Positions 1 to 9,160 of a stretch of DNA of 64,000 nt are shown one piece after another (position 1 is the stretch's first letter; each line of letters begins with the position of its first letter). Position numbers and translations under genes: made by a program. Below the pieces are notes generated by a model that was not told the DNA's origin, made no database searches, and saw nothing but the letters and a program-made list of their open reading frames with translations. Source of the stretch: Parabacteroides sp. TM07-1AC (GTDB lineage Bacteria > Bacteroidota > Bacteroidia > Bacteroidales > Tannerellaceae); NCBI RefSeq assembly GCF_003480915.1, contig NZ_QUKD01000014.1, positions 1 through 64,000 on the forward strand, in the 5' to 3' direction.

Positions 1-14
1 AGCCCGAGACTTTC
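1..14 (+). rRNA. 23S rRNA, 3' end only (partial)
   Basis: The window opens with AGCCCGAGAC, which resembles the last bases of Bacteroidetes 23S rRNA, and a complete 5S rRNA follows about 130 bases later, as expected in an rRNA operon. Only the final dozen or so bases are present, so the exact 3' end is a guess. The spacer between this point and the 5S holds no tRNA that I can see. Confidence 0.5.
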
Positions 15-147
15 TTTTTCCGGAGAAAGGGTTGATATATCAGCAGGGGGAAAAGCAATTGCCAATTAGAAATTGACGATTCTTGAAGCTCTAAAAAGAA
101 GTTACTCTTAGAGTAACGTTGTCCAAGTCAAACATCTTAAAAGAAAT

Positions 148-258
<111 letters not shown>

Positions 259-283
259 TATTCAGGCGAAAGCTGAAAGACAG

Positions 284-316
284 AAGGAGTCAGTTCAACA
301 GAATTGACTCCTTTTC
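284..316 (+). terminator. rRNA operon terminator
   Basis: An 11-bp stem (GGAGTCAGTTC pairing with GAATTGACTCC, one G-U) closes a 4-base AACA loop and is followed directly by TTTT. It ends the rRNA operon. Confidence 0.88.
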
Positions 317-360
317 TATTTTATACAAATCCATTCTCTTCGTCCAAAACATCGATGCCT

Positions 361-681
361 TTATTCGTAGCGCACGGCTGTTCCGGCTGCAGTGACCATC
401 AACATACTTCCGCTGCCTCCAACTGTTTCATAGTCCAGATCTACTGCTATGACAGCATTGGCTCCCATACGAGCAGCATGCTCGCTCATTTCCTGTAAAG
501 CGATATCTTTTGCTTCGCGTAATACACTTTCGTATGAACCGGCACGGCCACCTACAATATCGCGTATTCCTGCAAAGAAATCTTTGAATACATTTGCCCC
601 GATGATTGTTTCACCGGATACAATTCCATAATATTGGGTGATCTTTTTCCCTTCGATGTTGTTTGTCGTTGTTAATAACAT
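361..681 (-). CDS. YbjQ/UPF0145 family protein
   Basis: The 106-residue product matches the YbjQ (UPF0145) family in length and sequence. It starts with a short strand, then has the family's conserved [24 protein letters not shown] segment (about residues 23-46), an amphipathic helix, and the closing [16 protein letters not shown] strand. The family forms compact pentamers and is often annotated as putative heavy-metal binding, but its role is not established. It is soluble, with no signal peptide. A TATATTTG -7 box lies about 26 bases upstream of the start, so it is probably transcribed alone. The start is the only ATG that fits the family N-terminus. Confidence 0.88.
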   Translation of the reverse strand: MLLTTTNNIEGKKITQYYGIVSGETIIGANVFKDFFAGIRDIVGGRAGSYESVLREAKDIALQEMSEHAARMGANAVIAVDLDYETVGGSGSMLMVTAAGTAVRYE

Positions 682-706
682 AGCTTTTTTATTTTATAGT
701 CTGCAA

Positions 707-714
707 CAAATATA
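707..714 (-). promoter_or_regulatory. -7 promoter box of the YbjQ-like gene
   Basis: On the minus strand this reads TATATTTG, a full match to the Bacteroidetes -7 consensus TAnnTTTG, ending 26 bases before the ATG at 681. Confidence 0.6.
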
Positions 715-751
715 TCTATTATATCGAATCAGTAATCAGATTTGGAACAAA

Positions 752-793
752 TAAAAACGGGCAGAGGTTCATTTATATAGAATCTTTGCCCGT
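752..793 (-). terminator. Terminator after the GH92 gene
   Basis: Read on the minus strand, a 14-bp stem (ACGGGCAAAGATTC with GAACCTCTGCCCGT, two G-U pairs) is followed by a run of five T. It lies 32 bases after the GH92 stop codon. Confidence 0.82.
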
Positions 794-824
794 CGTTTAT
801 CGGATACCTACCCGTTATCGTTTT

Positions 825-3080
825 TTACGGATGTGTGTTTGTCATTTCAAATACAAGTTTACCACCTTTAATGATATCCTTATGCGAGATAAACGGAGTA
901 TCCAGTACTTTGCCGTTCAGCAAAACTCTTTCTATATATTTGTTTTCAGGACTGTTGTTCTCCACCCGAATCTCAAATACTCCGCCTTTCACGCGAATTA
1001 AGGCATGATTTATCATCGGACGGCCCAATGTATAAACCGGAATACCCGGAGCAACCTGATAGAAACCTAATGCACTCATCACATACCATGCCGACATCTG
1101 TCCGCAATCTTCGTTGCCGATGATACCGTCCGGCTTGTTCGTATAGAATTCGCGCATGATATAATCCAGGCGTTCCTGTCCTTTCCAGGGTGAGTCCGTC
1201 CAGTTATACAAGTAAGCCATATGGTGGCTCGGTTCGTTACCATGAGCATACTGACCGATCAGACCTGTGATATCACCTGAAGCATGTTCACCATCCACCT
1301 GTGAAGATGTTGTGAATAGAGTATCCAAGCGTGTTTCCAATTCTTTCTTGCCTCCGATCGTAGCAATGAAATTATCCATATCGTGTGGTGCGAAGAAACT
1401 CCATTGGAAAGCATTACCTTCCGTATAATCACTTCTCATGTGAGCCGAGTAACGCGGATTAAACGGAGTACGGAAAGTTCCGTCACCCATAATCGGACGC
1501 ATCATCTTCGTTTCCGGATCCAGATAACGTTTGTAGTATTCTCCTTTGGCAGCATAAGCCTGCGCCATAGAGTCCAATCCTGCTTTGGCTGCGATCTGTG
1601 AGATACACCAGTCTTCGTAAGCCATTTCTAATCCCCAGGATACAGATTCGGGAACGGAATCAGCCGGAACGAATCCATATTTTTCTTTATAATACGGATG
1701 ACGGGTGATCAAATCGAGTTCACGTGTTCCTTTGAACTTTTCTGCCAGGTCTTCACGGTAAACGGAAGAACGTGCACCGGCTTCCGCCCATGTTTTCAGG
1801 TCACCGTCAGCCAGGTCTTTGCAAACCAGGTCAGCCAGAACGGATACGGCAGGATAGCCAACCATACAACCTGTATAGCTGGAAGCCAACGGCCATTTCG
1901 GTAGAATGCCTCCTTCTTTATATCCCTGTACCAATACTTTACCCCAGTCGGCTGCCAGATCCGGATTGATGATCGTCATTAACGGATGCAAAGCACGGAA
2001 GGTGTCCCACAAAGAGAATACGGAATAGTTCGTATAGCCCGGTTCTGCCTTATGTATCTTTTTATCCATACCTAGATAACGACCGTCTACGTCCTGATAG
2101 GCGAACGGAGCGATCATCGTATGATATAGAGCAGTGTAGAAATTTACCATAACGGTAGGATCAGCCTGAATTTCGATCGCATTCAGTGCGTTGTTCCATA
2201 TCTCAGCCGATTTAATGCGGGTTGCTTCGAAATCCCATCCTGGAAGCTCTGCTTCGAGGTTCTTTTCTGCTCCTTCCGTATCTACCATTGAAAGTGCTAC
2301 CTTTACGTATAAAGGTTCAGCCTTTTCTGGAAATTTGTAATGGAATTTCAGATCTTCGGCAGTATTGATACGCAGGAACAATGAATCCTGGCGCAATTTA
2401 CCGTCGATGTATTGGTATATTGTTTCGATAGGTTCAGAGAAGGTGATCCGGTAAGAAACTGAATGGAAGTGTGCCCATCCCTGCGTGCGGACTGTTCCTT
2501 CTACCGTCGAATCGTTCACGAACAGGTAATTGTTATCTACCAGTTTATGCCCCCAGTTCGGTTGCAGGATATGTCCCAGGTCGAGCATTACGCGGCGATC
2601 TTTAGGGTTGTCGTAGGTATATTTATGGAAACCAACTTTATCAGTACTTGTTAATTCCACATTTACTCCGAAGTTATCCAAGCGTACGGCATAATAGCCC
2701 GGAGTTGCTTTCTCGGTATCTTTATTGAAAAGACCAACCGGCTTGATCGAGTCGGTACCGGAGAAAGGCAGTAATGCTACATCACCCAGATCGCCGATAC
2801 CGGTACCTGAAAGGTGTGTATGGCTGAATCCATAGATTTCCCGGTCATCATAATGATAACCGCTACTGGCATCCCAACCCATGATATGGGTATCCGGACT
2901 AACCTGTACCATAGCAAACGGACGGGTAGCGCCGGGGAAAGTATGCCCGTGGAATCCGGTTCCAATGAACGGATCGACATACTTGATTTCATCACTTAAT
3001 AAGCCACTGCCGGGGGCTGACTGGCAACCTGCCAGCAGACAGAGTACAGCTGCCTGTAGGAATAAGATCGTCTTTTTCAC
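825..3080 (-). CDS. GH92 family alpha-mannosidase lipoprotein
   Basis: The 751-residue product is a glycoside hydrolase family 92 enzyme, calcium-dependent exo-alpha-mannosidases that trim alpha-1,2, 1,3 or 1,4 mannose from N-glycans and mannans. A lipoprotein signal ends in LLAGC (Cys19), so it should be anchored in the outer membrane or periplasm. The N-terminal beta-sandwich runs to about residue 260 and the (alpha/alpha)6 catalytic domain follows. Family landmarks are visible: YVDPFIGTGFHGHTFPGA at the mature N-terminus, the HGNEPSHHMAYLYNW segment, and GNEDCGQMSAWYVMSALG near the C-terminus. Linkage preference cannot be read from sequence. It has its own promoter and terminator and is not next to a SusCD pair. 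A second mannosidase (GH125) lies about 40 kb away. Confidence 0.95.
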   Translation of the reverse strand: MKKTILFLQAAVLCLLAGCQSAPGSGLLSDEIKYVDPFIGTGFHGHTFPGATRPFAMVQVSPDTHIMGWDASSGYHYDDREIYGFSHTHLSGTGIGDLGDVALLPFSGTDSIKPVGLFNKDTEKATPGYYAVRLDNFGVNVELTSTDKVGFHKYTYDNPKDRRVMLDLGHILQPNWGHKLVDNNYLFVNDSTVEGTVRTQGWAHFHSVSYRITFSEPIETIYQYIDGKLRQDSLFLRINTAEDLKFHYKFPEKAEPLYVKVALSMVDTEGAEKNLEAELPGWDFEATRIKSAEIWNNALNAIEIQADPTVMVNFYTALYHTMIAPFAYQDVDGRYLGMDKKIHKAEPGYTNYSVFSLWDTFRALHPLMTIINPDLAADWGKVLVQGYKEGGILPKWPLASSYTGCMVGYPAVSVLADLVCKDLADGDLKTWAEAGARSSVYREDLAEKFKGTRELDLITRHPYYKEKYGFVPADSVPESVSWGLEMAYEDWCISQIAAKAGLDSMAQAYAAKGEYYKRYLDPETKMMRPIMGDGTFRTPFNPRYSAHMRSDYTEGNAFQWSFFAPHDMDNFIATIGGKKELETRLDTLFTTSSQVDGEHASGDITGLIGQYAHGNEPSHHMAYLYNWTDSPWKGQERLDYIMREFYTNKPDGIIGNEDCGQMSAWYVMSALGFYQVAPGIPVYTLGRPMINHALIRVKGGVFEIRVENNSPENKYIERVLLNGKVLDTPFISHKDIIKGGKLVFEMTNTHP

Positions 3081-3134
3081 TTTTTATTGATTTAGTTTGA
3101 TATTATGCGTATCTATTGTTAATTAGAACTGCTA

Positions 3135-3142
3135 CAAATATA
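3135..3142 (-). promoter_or_regulatory. -7 promoter box of the GH92 gene
   Basis: The minus strand reads TATATTTG, a full TAnnTTTG match about 55 bases before the ATG at 3080. No clear TTG was seen at the -33 position. The box lies in the divergent region shared with the sigma-like gene. Confidence 0.6.
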
Positions 3143-3242
3143 ATGAAAAAGAACTATATAGCGCTGTTTTTCTTCTATCTGATAAAAAAAGTGACAGAAA
3201 ACTGCAACCTTTTACCTGGCTCACTCGTCTAATATAACAGAG

Positions 3243-3497
3243 ATGAGAACAGACGAATTCATAACAAGGATACTGCCGCTAAAAGACAACCTGTTGCGGG
3301 TTGCTTTCAGGATTACCGGAAATGCAGATCGTTCGGAGCAGATCGTTCAGGAGGTCATGCTGAAGATTTGGAACGAACGGGCCGCATGGATCGTAATAGA
3401 AGATCTTCCTTCTTATTGCTTGATGGTCACGCGTAACATGGCATTGGAAACGGTCAATTTAAAGAAGAAACGAACAGAAAGCTTCGTAGTCAGATAA
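3243..3497 (+). CDS. Short ECF-type sigma protein, region 2 only
   Basis: This 84-residue protein aligns with the N-terminal half of Bacteroidetes ECF sigma factors. It carries the region 2 helices, with RVAFRITGNADRSEQIVQEVMLKIWNER (about 20-47) and the region 2.4-like SYCLMVTRNMALETVNLKKKR (about 58-78), then stops. Region 4, which reads the -35 element, is absent. The next gene starts 20 bases later, so there is no room for a frameshifted region 4. Either it is a genuine stand-alone sigma2 protein, or a deleted sigma gene whose partner survived. The following gene looks like a small anti-sigma, which favours a functional pair. Targets are unknown. Confidence 0.72.
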   Translation: MRTDEFITRILPLKDNLLRVAFRITGNADRSEQIVQEVMLKIWNERAAWIVIEDLPSYCLMVTRNMALETVNLKKKRTESFVVR

Positions 3498-3516
3498 CAT
3501 TGTTTAAACCGCGAAT

Positions 3517-3855
3517 ATGGATTATAACCGTATTACATTATTGTTGGACAAATACTGGGAGTGCGCTACCACTATTGAAGAAGAACGGGAATTGCGTCAC
3601 TTTTTCTCGGCTGAAACATTGCCGCCGGAGTTACGCCCTTACCGTGCCTGGTTCATGTCTCCCGAAGCAGAGATCCTGCCACCGTTAGGGAAGGAATTTG
3701 ACTTGAAAGTTCTCCAGCGGATCAGCAGGGAGAAGAAACGGCGGCATCTTCGTCTTTTCTATTCATTTACCACCTTGGTAAGTGTCATTATTATCCTGTT
3801 GCTGGTCTTGTTGCTGACATCTTCTTTTATGATAGAGAATAATTGCTGTGTTTGA
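3517..3855 (+). CDS. Small single-pass membrane protein, anti-sigma-like N-terminus
   Basis: The 112-residue protein begins with about 40 residues (YNRITLLLDKYWECATTIEEERELRHFF) resembling the cytoplasmic sigma-binding start of Bacteroidetes anti-sigma proteins. A basic segment (SREKKRRHLR) precedes one transmembrane helix at about residues 83-105, and only seven residues follow. No FecR or other periplasmic domain is present. It starts 20 bases after the region-2-only sigma gene, so the two are very likely co-transcribed. I infer a membrane-tethered anti-sigma. A signal sensor domain, if any, is missing. Confidence 0.6.
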   Translation: MDYNRITLLLDKYWECATTIEEERELRHFFSAETLPPELRPYRAWFMSPEAEILPPLGKEFDLKVLQRISREKKRRHLRLFYSFTTLVSVIIILLLVLLLTSSFMIENNCCV

Positions 3856-3863
3856 TATATTCT

Positions 3864-3871
3864 TACCTTTG
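3864..3871 (+). promoter_or_regulatory. -7 promoter box of the lysO pair
   Basis: TACCTTTG matches TAnnTTTG and sits 18 bases before the ATG at 3890. A TTG lies 18 bases further upstream at 3843-3845, giving a near-consensus spacing. Confidence 0.6.
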
Positions 3872-3889
3872 CAGGAAATTTGAAAAATC

Positions 3890-4168
3890 ATGTTCACGGT
3901 AATTGGAATCATGTTTGGTGGTATTGCTGTCGGATATCTTTTGCGGAAGGTGGAACTGCTGCAAAAGATTGGTAAGCCTATTTCTTATACAATCCTGCTC
4001 TTGCTGTTTCTGCTGGGTATCTCAGTAGGGGCAAATGATGCTATTGTCGATAATCTGACTACATTGGGAGGGCAGGCTTTTCTGATCGCTTTGGCGGGAA
4101 CTTCCGGAAGTGTGCTGGCTGCCTGGGGCGTTTACCATTTCTTCTTTAAGGAAAGGAGGAATGAATGA
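3890..4168 (+). CDS. LysO family lysine exporter, N-terminal half protein
   Basis: The 92-residue protein has three predicted membrane segments and corresponds to the first third of the LysO/YbjE lysine exporter (DUF340), which is about 300 residues in E. coli. The LFLLGISVGANDAIVDNL motif (about 40-57) is typical. The stop overlaps the start of the second half by four bases (ATGA), indicating translational coupling. Together the pair should form one inner-membrane exporter of lysine or an analogue such as thialysine. The split is a clean gene boundary rather than a frameshift, since the second ORF has its own start and membrane topology. Confidence 0.82.
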   Translation: MFTVIGIMFGGIAVGYLLRKVELLQKIGKPISYTILLLLFLLGISVGANDAIVDNLTTLGGQAFLIALAGTSGSVLAAWGVYHFFFKERRNE

Positions 4169-4791
4169 GGGGGAGTCTGATCGTTGTCGCTTTCTTTGCA
4201 CTCGGCTGTATCCTGGGATGGAGCGGATATCTGCCGGATGTGATCGTTGAAAATAATATAACTATGTATGTGCTTTACCTGCTGATGTTTCAGGTAGGGC
4301 TGAGTATCGGTAGCGATAAGAAACTGAAAGATATATTATGTAGTATCCGTCCGAAGTTATTGCTGGTACCTTTGGCAACTATTATCGGGACGCTGACGGC
4401 TTCCGCTTTGATCAGTCTGGTGATCACCAAATGGAGTGTGTTCGACTGCCTGGCTGTCGGTAGCGGATTTGCTTATTATTCGTTGTCGTCTATCCTGATA
4501 ACGGAGTTGAAAGAAGCTTCACTGGGTGTACAGATGGCTACGGAACTAGGGACGATTGCGTTGATGGCTAATATTATCCGTGAGATTATGGCTTTGCTCG
4601 GTGCACCTTTGTTTGTCAAGTATTTCGGAAGACTGGCCCCTATCTGTGCCGGAGGGGCGACGACGATGGATACAACATTACCGATTATTACCCGTTATTC
4701 CGGAAAGGATCTGGTATTCGTTTCTATCTTCCACGGTATTCTGGTCGATTTTACGGTGCCGTTCTTTGTTTCTTTTTTCTGTTCAATGTGA
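4165..4791 (+). CDS. LysO family lysine exporter, C-terminal half protein
   Basis: The 208-residue protein matches the C-terminal two thirds of LysO and has six or seven membrane segments. The MFQVGLSIGSD segment (about 41-51) mirrors LGISVGAND in the other half, consistent with a duplicated repeat. Conserved GSGFAYYSLSSILITEL and GGATTMDTTLPIITRYSG segments are expected in the transport core. It starts inside the stop codon of the first half. Its role is amino acid efflux, probably lysine, but specificity is inferred from the family only. Confidence 0.88.
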   Translation: MRGSLIVVAFFALGCILGWSGYLPDVIVENNITMYVLYLLMFQVGLSIGSDKKLKDILCSIRPKLLLVPLATIIGTLTASALISLVITKWSVFDCLAVGSGFAYYSLSSILITELKEASLGVQMATELGTIALMANIIREIMALLGAPLFVKYFGRLAPICAGGATTMDTTLPIITRYSGKDLVFVSIFHGILVDFTVPFFVSFFCSM

Positions 4792-4827
4792 ATAGGATAG
4801 TCAATAAAAGATAATATAATAATCTGT

Positions 4828-5424
4828 ATGAGAAACTTATTGATCGCTATATTGCTGTTTGTTTCGTTATGTGCTGCCGGACAGCCGGGACGAAGGCTGG
4901 ATAAGCTGGGGGATAACGAAATGATCCCAGCCGGACAGGCTGCATTTTACGGCGATTTCATCCAACGCCTGAAAAAGTTTAAAAGTGGCGGTTATCCCCA
5001 GGATATCCGGATAATCAACATTGAGACGAACGAAGTATTTATTTTCAGGGTAAAGTCTACCTTTAAGACCTCCAAGGAAAATCCATTCTGTTACCTGATC
5101 GAGCCGGGAACGTATGCGATCCTGAATTATTGGTGGACGGAAAGCAAATGGTATGGCGGAAAATCTTATATGGAACCTATTTATAAAGGAGAAGACTCTA
5201 TCCTGGAGACGGAACGGAAGATAAAGAACAAGGAACAACGCCCGGACGAACTAGTCCTGTTTAAATTTACCGTTGCCCCGAATACGCTGAACTATGTCGG
5301 TACCTGGCATTTCGAACAATCTCCCGTTTATTTTACCGATGATAAGGAACAGGCCGACGATCGGATGAAAGATAAATATAAAAAGTTAGACTTTTCATCT
5401 TCCCGCATAGCAATCCCCGATTAA
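4828..5424 (+). CDS. Secreted protein of unknown function
   Basis: This 198-residue protein has a signal peptide (MRNLLIAILLFVSLCAAGQ, likely cleaved near residue 19) and then a soluble, charged, beta-rich domain. I recognise no family. Repeated aromatic strands such as YLIEPGTYAILNYWW and NYVGTWHFEQSPVYF suggest a lipocalin-like or small beta-barrel fold, but that is only an impression. It lies 36 bases after the lysO pair and could be co-transcribed. A strong hairpin terminator follows at 5559. Confidence 0.7.
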   Translation: MRNLLIAILLFVSLCAAGQPGRRLDKLGDNEMIPAGQAAFYGDFIQRLKKFKSGGYPQDIRIINIETNEVFIFRVKSTFKTSKENPFCYLIEPGTYAILNYWWTESKWYGGKSYMEPIYKGEDSILETERKIKNKEQRPDELVLFKFTVAPNTLNYVGTWHFEQSPVYFTDDKEQADDRMKDKYKKLDFSSSRIAIPD

Positions 5425-5558
5425 AACAGCATTTATCATGAATAGAGTTTGTGTTGTTTGAGAGTAGAACATTATTGTTATGCTTTATTGAAACTCCTGG
5501 AATGAAAGCACGTCTGTTTTGTCTATCCGGTAATCTGACTATTTAATTGATATAAAAG

Positions 5559-5611
5559 AGCGGATCAAATCAGAGCCATAAAACAGGCTACTGACTTGAT
5601 CCGCTTTTTTT
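5559..5611. terminator. Bidirectional terminator between convergent genes
   Basis: A 15-bp stem (AGCGGATCAAATCAG with CTGACTTGATCCGCT, one mismatch) is followed by six or seven T on the plus strand, and the other side is A-rich. It separates the plus-strand secreted protein gene from the minus-strand S41 peptidase gene. Confidence 0.82.
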
Positions 5612-5623
5612 ATTGCTAGGTAC

Positions 5624-8600
5624 TTATTTCTTTACCGTCTGCAACATCACTTTCACTGCTTCTTCCAGCTGATGGTCTTCACCCTTCAACTGCGACTCCG
5701 GTGTGTTGTAGATTTCGATATCCGGTTCCAGTTCATGGTTTTCCAGGTAATTACCTTGCATATCCTGAACACCCACCTGCGGAATACCGAATACGATAGA
5801 CGGGTCGATCTGCGACTCCCACCAAACAGCAGTCATAGTTCCCGGTACCGGAGCACCGATCAGCTTACCGATCCCCAACGTTTTGTAAACCCAGGGGAAA
5901 CCATGTGCATTCGAATAGTTATCTTCGCAAACCAGTACACACGACGGTTTCAACCATTTGTTGAACGGATCGCTACCGATATACTGTCCGCGTGGCATGA
6001 AACGCTGGTATTCTTTACCGCTCAACAATGTAGCCAGGTCGTCATGCAACCAGCCGCCACCATTATGACGGGTATCGACGATCACCGCTTCTTTGTTGCG
6101 GCAACGTCCAAGCAATTCAGAGTAAACTTCACGGAAACTTTCGCTGTTCATCCCTTTGACATGTACGTAGCCAATCTTTCCGCCGGAAAGTTCGTCTACT
6201 TTCTTACGGCAGTTCTCTACCCAGCGTTTGTACAGCAGGTTGGATTGTTCGCCGTAAGAGATTGGTTTAACCTGTTCTTCAAAACGTTCTTTCGTTGCCG
6301 GATTGTAAACCGACAATAAGACTTTCTTTCCGGCTTTACCGCTTAACAACGGATAAAAATCTTCCCCATTCTTGATCGGTTTCTCATTGATCTTCTCGAT
6401 GATGCAACCCGGTTTAATCTTGGTATCTGCCAGGGTCAACGGACCTTTTGCAATGATCTCGGCAATCTTCAAACCGTCGCCGTTGTAGCTATTGTCATAG
6501 AATGCACCCAGGCAAGCCGTTGCCGGAGCAGAGGAAGACGGACGGAAACGGGCACCTGTATGCGAACCGTTCAATTCTCCCAATAGTTCGGATAACATTT
6601 CCTGGAAGTCGTAATTATTGTTGATATGCGGCAGATAGCGGGCATAGGCTTTCTTGTATCCATCCCAGTCGATGCCATGAAGCGTCGGATCGTAGAACTT
6701 GTCTTCTACCTGACGCCATACATGGTTGAATATATATTCGCGTTCTTGCGGCGGACGATAAGAGAATTCAGCCTTGAACGGGATATTCTTGGTTTTGCTG
6801 TCTTTGATCTCTACCTTTTTCAGCTGGCCACCCGATACGAGGAAGAGGTTTTCACCCTTCTTATCGGTAAACATTCTGCCTCCGCCGACTTCTTTGATCA
6901 ATAACTTGGTCGTATTCTCTTTGAAGTTACGCTCCCACAGGTCATAACCTTTTTCAAAAGAAGCACAATAATAAAGTTTATCGCCTTTCGGTGTCAATAC
7001 GGCATCACCCAGGTTCGATGAGTTGATTGTCAGACGGATGACACGGTCTTTGCGGTTTTCCAGGTCGAACTTCAATGGTTCTACCGGTTTGTCCTTGTCG
7101 TCTTTTTTGTCTTTATCATCTTTCTTTTTGTCATCTTTTTTCGCTTTGGACTCTTTTTTATCATCCTTTTTGTCCTCGTCCTTCTCTTTGTCTTCGTCGA
7201 TCAGTGCGAGCTCTTCTTTGCTCAGGCGGAATTTATCGTATGCTTCGGCATCAAAGAACATGATATAAGTATCATCCTGTGCCCCCCAACTGCCATGACT
7301 GCGGTAACCTGCCCGGTCGGACGACCAGATCATTGCTTTTCCATCGAGTACCCATTTGGGGTTTCCGTCCGAATAACCGCTTTCCGTCAGGTTGGTAATA
7401 TCTCCGCTACCGTCTGCTTTTACCAATGCGATGTCTTTGTTGTTCCATCCGCCGATTGCGATATATTCCACCAGGAACCATTTACTGTCGGGCGACCATT
7501 GATAGGTCTGGTCTCCGTCGCTGTATGAATAATTGTATTTGCCATCCAATACCGTGCGCACCTGTTTGCTTTTCAGGTTGATCACACGTAATGTCGTACG
7601 GTCTTCCAGGAAAGCCACCTCTTTACCGTCAGGCGAATAAGCCGGTTGGAAAGAAGTTTTGTCCGTTACTACGAGCGGTTCTTCTTTTATTTCCTGTGCA
7701 TAAGTGAAATATTTGTCGTCTTTACGAGCCAGGCTGCTCTGATAGATACCCCATGTTTCCCCCCGTTCAGCCGAGTAAACCAGTGAACGACCGTCGGGAC
7801 TGAAATCGATATTGCGTTCCTGCTGCGGTGTATCGGTGATTTGGCGGGTTGTTTCGTATTCAACGGAAGTAACATATACGTCGCCTCTTACGATAAAGGC
7901 TACTTCTTTTCCATTCGGAGAAACAGCAATGCTAGTCGCTCCGTTTGACATCAAGCGATGAATCAGATCGTTCTCTGTCTGGTCGGAGATGATATTTACT
8001 TTTACTTTTGACGGTTGTCCGCCTTCCTTAATTGTATATATTTCACCGTCATATCCGTAGCAAAGCATTCCGTTGTTGTCGGAAGTAAGGAAACGGACAG
8101 GGTGTGTCGTATGATTGGTTATCTGCTTACCGTTTTTACCGGTCAGGTCGTTCTTGAAGATATTGAAACTCCCTTTTTCTTCGCTTAGGTAGTAAAATGC
8201 CTTTCCGTCGGCTGTCCATACCGGATTACGGTCTTCACCGCGGAAAGTGGTGATCTTCTTGAAAGAACGGTCGTTGCCTAACGAACATAACCAGATGTCA
8301 CGTGTGATGGAAGACTGGTGATGTTTGCGCCAGGGATCTTCATATCCTTTGAAATCATTATACAATAGCTGGCTTCCGTCTTTGCTGAGCGCTATATTTT
8401 CCATCGCCAATGACGAATATAAAGTCGGTCGTCCTCCGGTAGTATTGACCTGGTAGACCTGCGCAAACAGCGACGAAGGGAACTGGCTGTCCTTTACATC
8501 CTGTTGGATAGAGGCTGTGTAAAGAACATGCTCGTTGTCGCTGAATGTATCCGGGTATTCGTTGGCCGAATGGGTGGTCAGTTGAGTCGGTGCGCCTCCT

Positions 8601-8887
8601 TCTTTATTCATAATGAAGACGTCGAAGTTACCGTTACGGTCGGAAGCGAAAGCGATCCGCTTTCCGTCGGGCGACCAGACAGGGCGTGTGTCGTGGGCCT
8701 GGTGGGTTGTCAACTGGGTAGCTTTACCACCTGTAGCCGGTACGGTATAGATATCGCCTTTATAGGTGAATGCTATTGTTCCTCCGTCCGGGGAAATTGC
8801 CGGGTAACGCATCCATAACGGATCATTGTCGGCAAAAACGGACCCTGTCAATAAAAGGGCCGATGTTAAGATCAGTAATTTTTTCAT
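5624..8887 (-). CDS. Tricorn-like S41 peptidase (paralogue 1)
   Basis: The 1087-residue secreted protein (signal MKKLLILTSALLLTGSVFA) has the layout of a tricorn protease homologue. Two WD40/TolB-like beta-propellers with repeated SPDG motifs span about 25-540, followed by a Lys/Asp/Glu-only linker at about 560-602, a tricorn C1 helical domain, a PDZ domain at about 800-880 and an S41 core. Tricorn enzymes degrade oligopeptides. Ser775-His776 in GELNGSHTG match the Ser-His pair of tricorn, but the nucleophile region reads YSNAHG (Ser992, Ala994) where the second paralogue has YSASDG. Activity may therefore differ or be lost. It is convergent with the upstream cluster and probably monocistronic. 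A weak TAATCTTG box lies at 8913-8920. Confidence 0.9.
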   Translation of the reverse strand: MKKLLILTSALLLTGSVFADNDPLWMRYPAISPDGGTIAFTYKGDIYTVPATGGKATQLTTHQAHDTRPVWSPDGKRIAFASDRNGNFDVFIMNKEGGAPTQLTTHSANEYPDTFSDNEHVLYTASIQQDVKDSQFPSSLFAQVYQVNTTGGRPTLYSSLAMENIALSKDGSQLLYNDFKGYEDPWRKHHQSSITRDIWLCSLGNDRSFKKITTFRGEDRNPVWTADGKAFYYLSEEKGSFNIFKNDLTGKNGKQITNHTTHPVRFLTSDNNGMLCYGYDGEIYTIKEGGQPSKVKVNIISDQTENDLIHRLMSNGATSIAVSPNGKEVAFIVRGDVYVTSVEYETTRQITDTPQQERNIDFSPDGRSLVYSAERGETWGIYQSSLARKDDKYFTYAQEIKEEPLVVTDKTSFQPAYSPDGKEVAFLEDRTTLRVINLKSKQVRTVLDGKYNYSYSDGDQTYQWSPDSKWFLVEYIAIGGWNNKDIALVKADGSGDITNLTESGYSDGNPKWVLDGKAMIWSSDRAGYRSHGSWGAQDDTYIMFFDAEAYDKFRLSKEELALIDEDKEKDEDKKDDKKESKAKKDDKKKDDKDKKDDKDKPVEPLKFDLENRKDRVIRLTINSSNLGDAVLTPKGDKLYYCASFEKGYDLWERNFKENTTKLLIKEVGGGRMFTDKKGENLFLVSGGQLKKVEIKDSKTKNIPFKAEFSYRPPQEREYIFNHVWRQVEDKFYDPTLHGIDWDGYKKAYARYLPHINNNYDFQEMLSELLGELNGSHTGARFRPSSSAPATACLGAFYDNSYNGDGLKIAEIIAKGPLTLADTKIKPGCIIEKINEKPIKNGEDFYPLLSGKAGKKVLLSVYNPATKERFEEQVKPISYGEQSNLLYKRWVENCRKKVDELSGGKIGYVHVKGMNSESFREVYSELLGRCRNKEAVIVDTRHNGGGWLHDDLATLLSGKEYQRFMPRGQYIGSDPFNKWLKPSCVLVCEDNYSNAHGFPWVYKTLGIGKLIGAPVPGTMTAVWWESQIDPSIVFGIPQVGVQDMQGNYLENHELEPDIEIYNTPESQLKGEDHQLEEAVKVMLQTVKK

Positions 8888-9160
8888 GCGTTTATTAATT
8901 TCCGTAAAAGTACAAGATTATTTTTATACGAATGTCATATTTCCTAAAATCATGTATGAAAGGCTACGGCTTATGCAATTCAATGTGACCGGAAAACGTA
9001 GTCTCTGATTCCCTCTGTTATGTTCGAAAATAGTAACTAAAAAACCGAAACAAAGGATGATAAGTGTCTGTTTTATTAAATGAAGTATAGTCAATAAGGC
9101 GAGATAGTTAACAATTTATTCCTATACAAATACTATTTAAAAACAAATTTTTGATCACTA

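Noticed and set aside
7080..7205. Low-complexity repeat in S41 paralogue 1 as a sequencing or repeat-expansion artefact
   Set aside because: It keeps the reading frame and encodes a charged linker at the position where paralogue 2 also has a charged linker.
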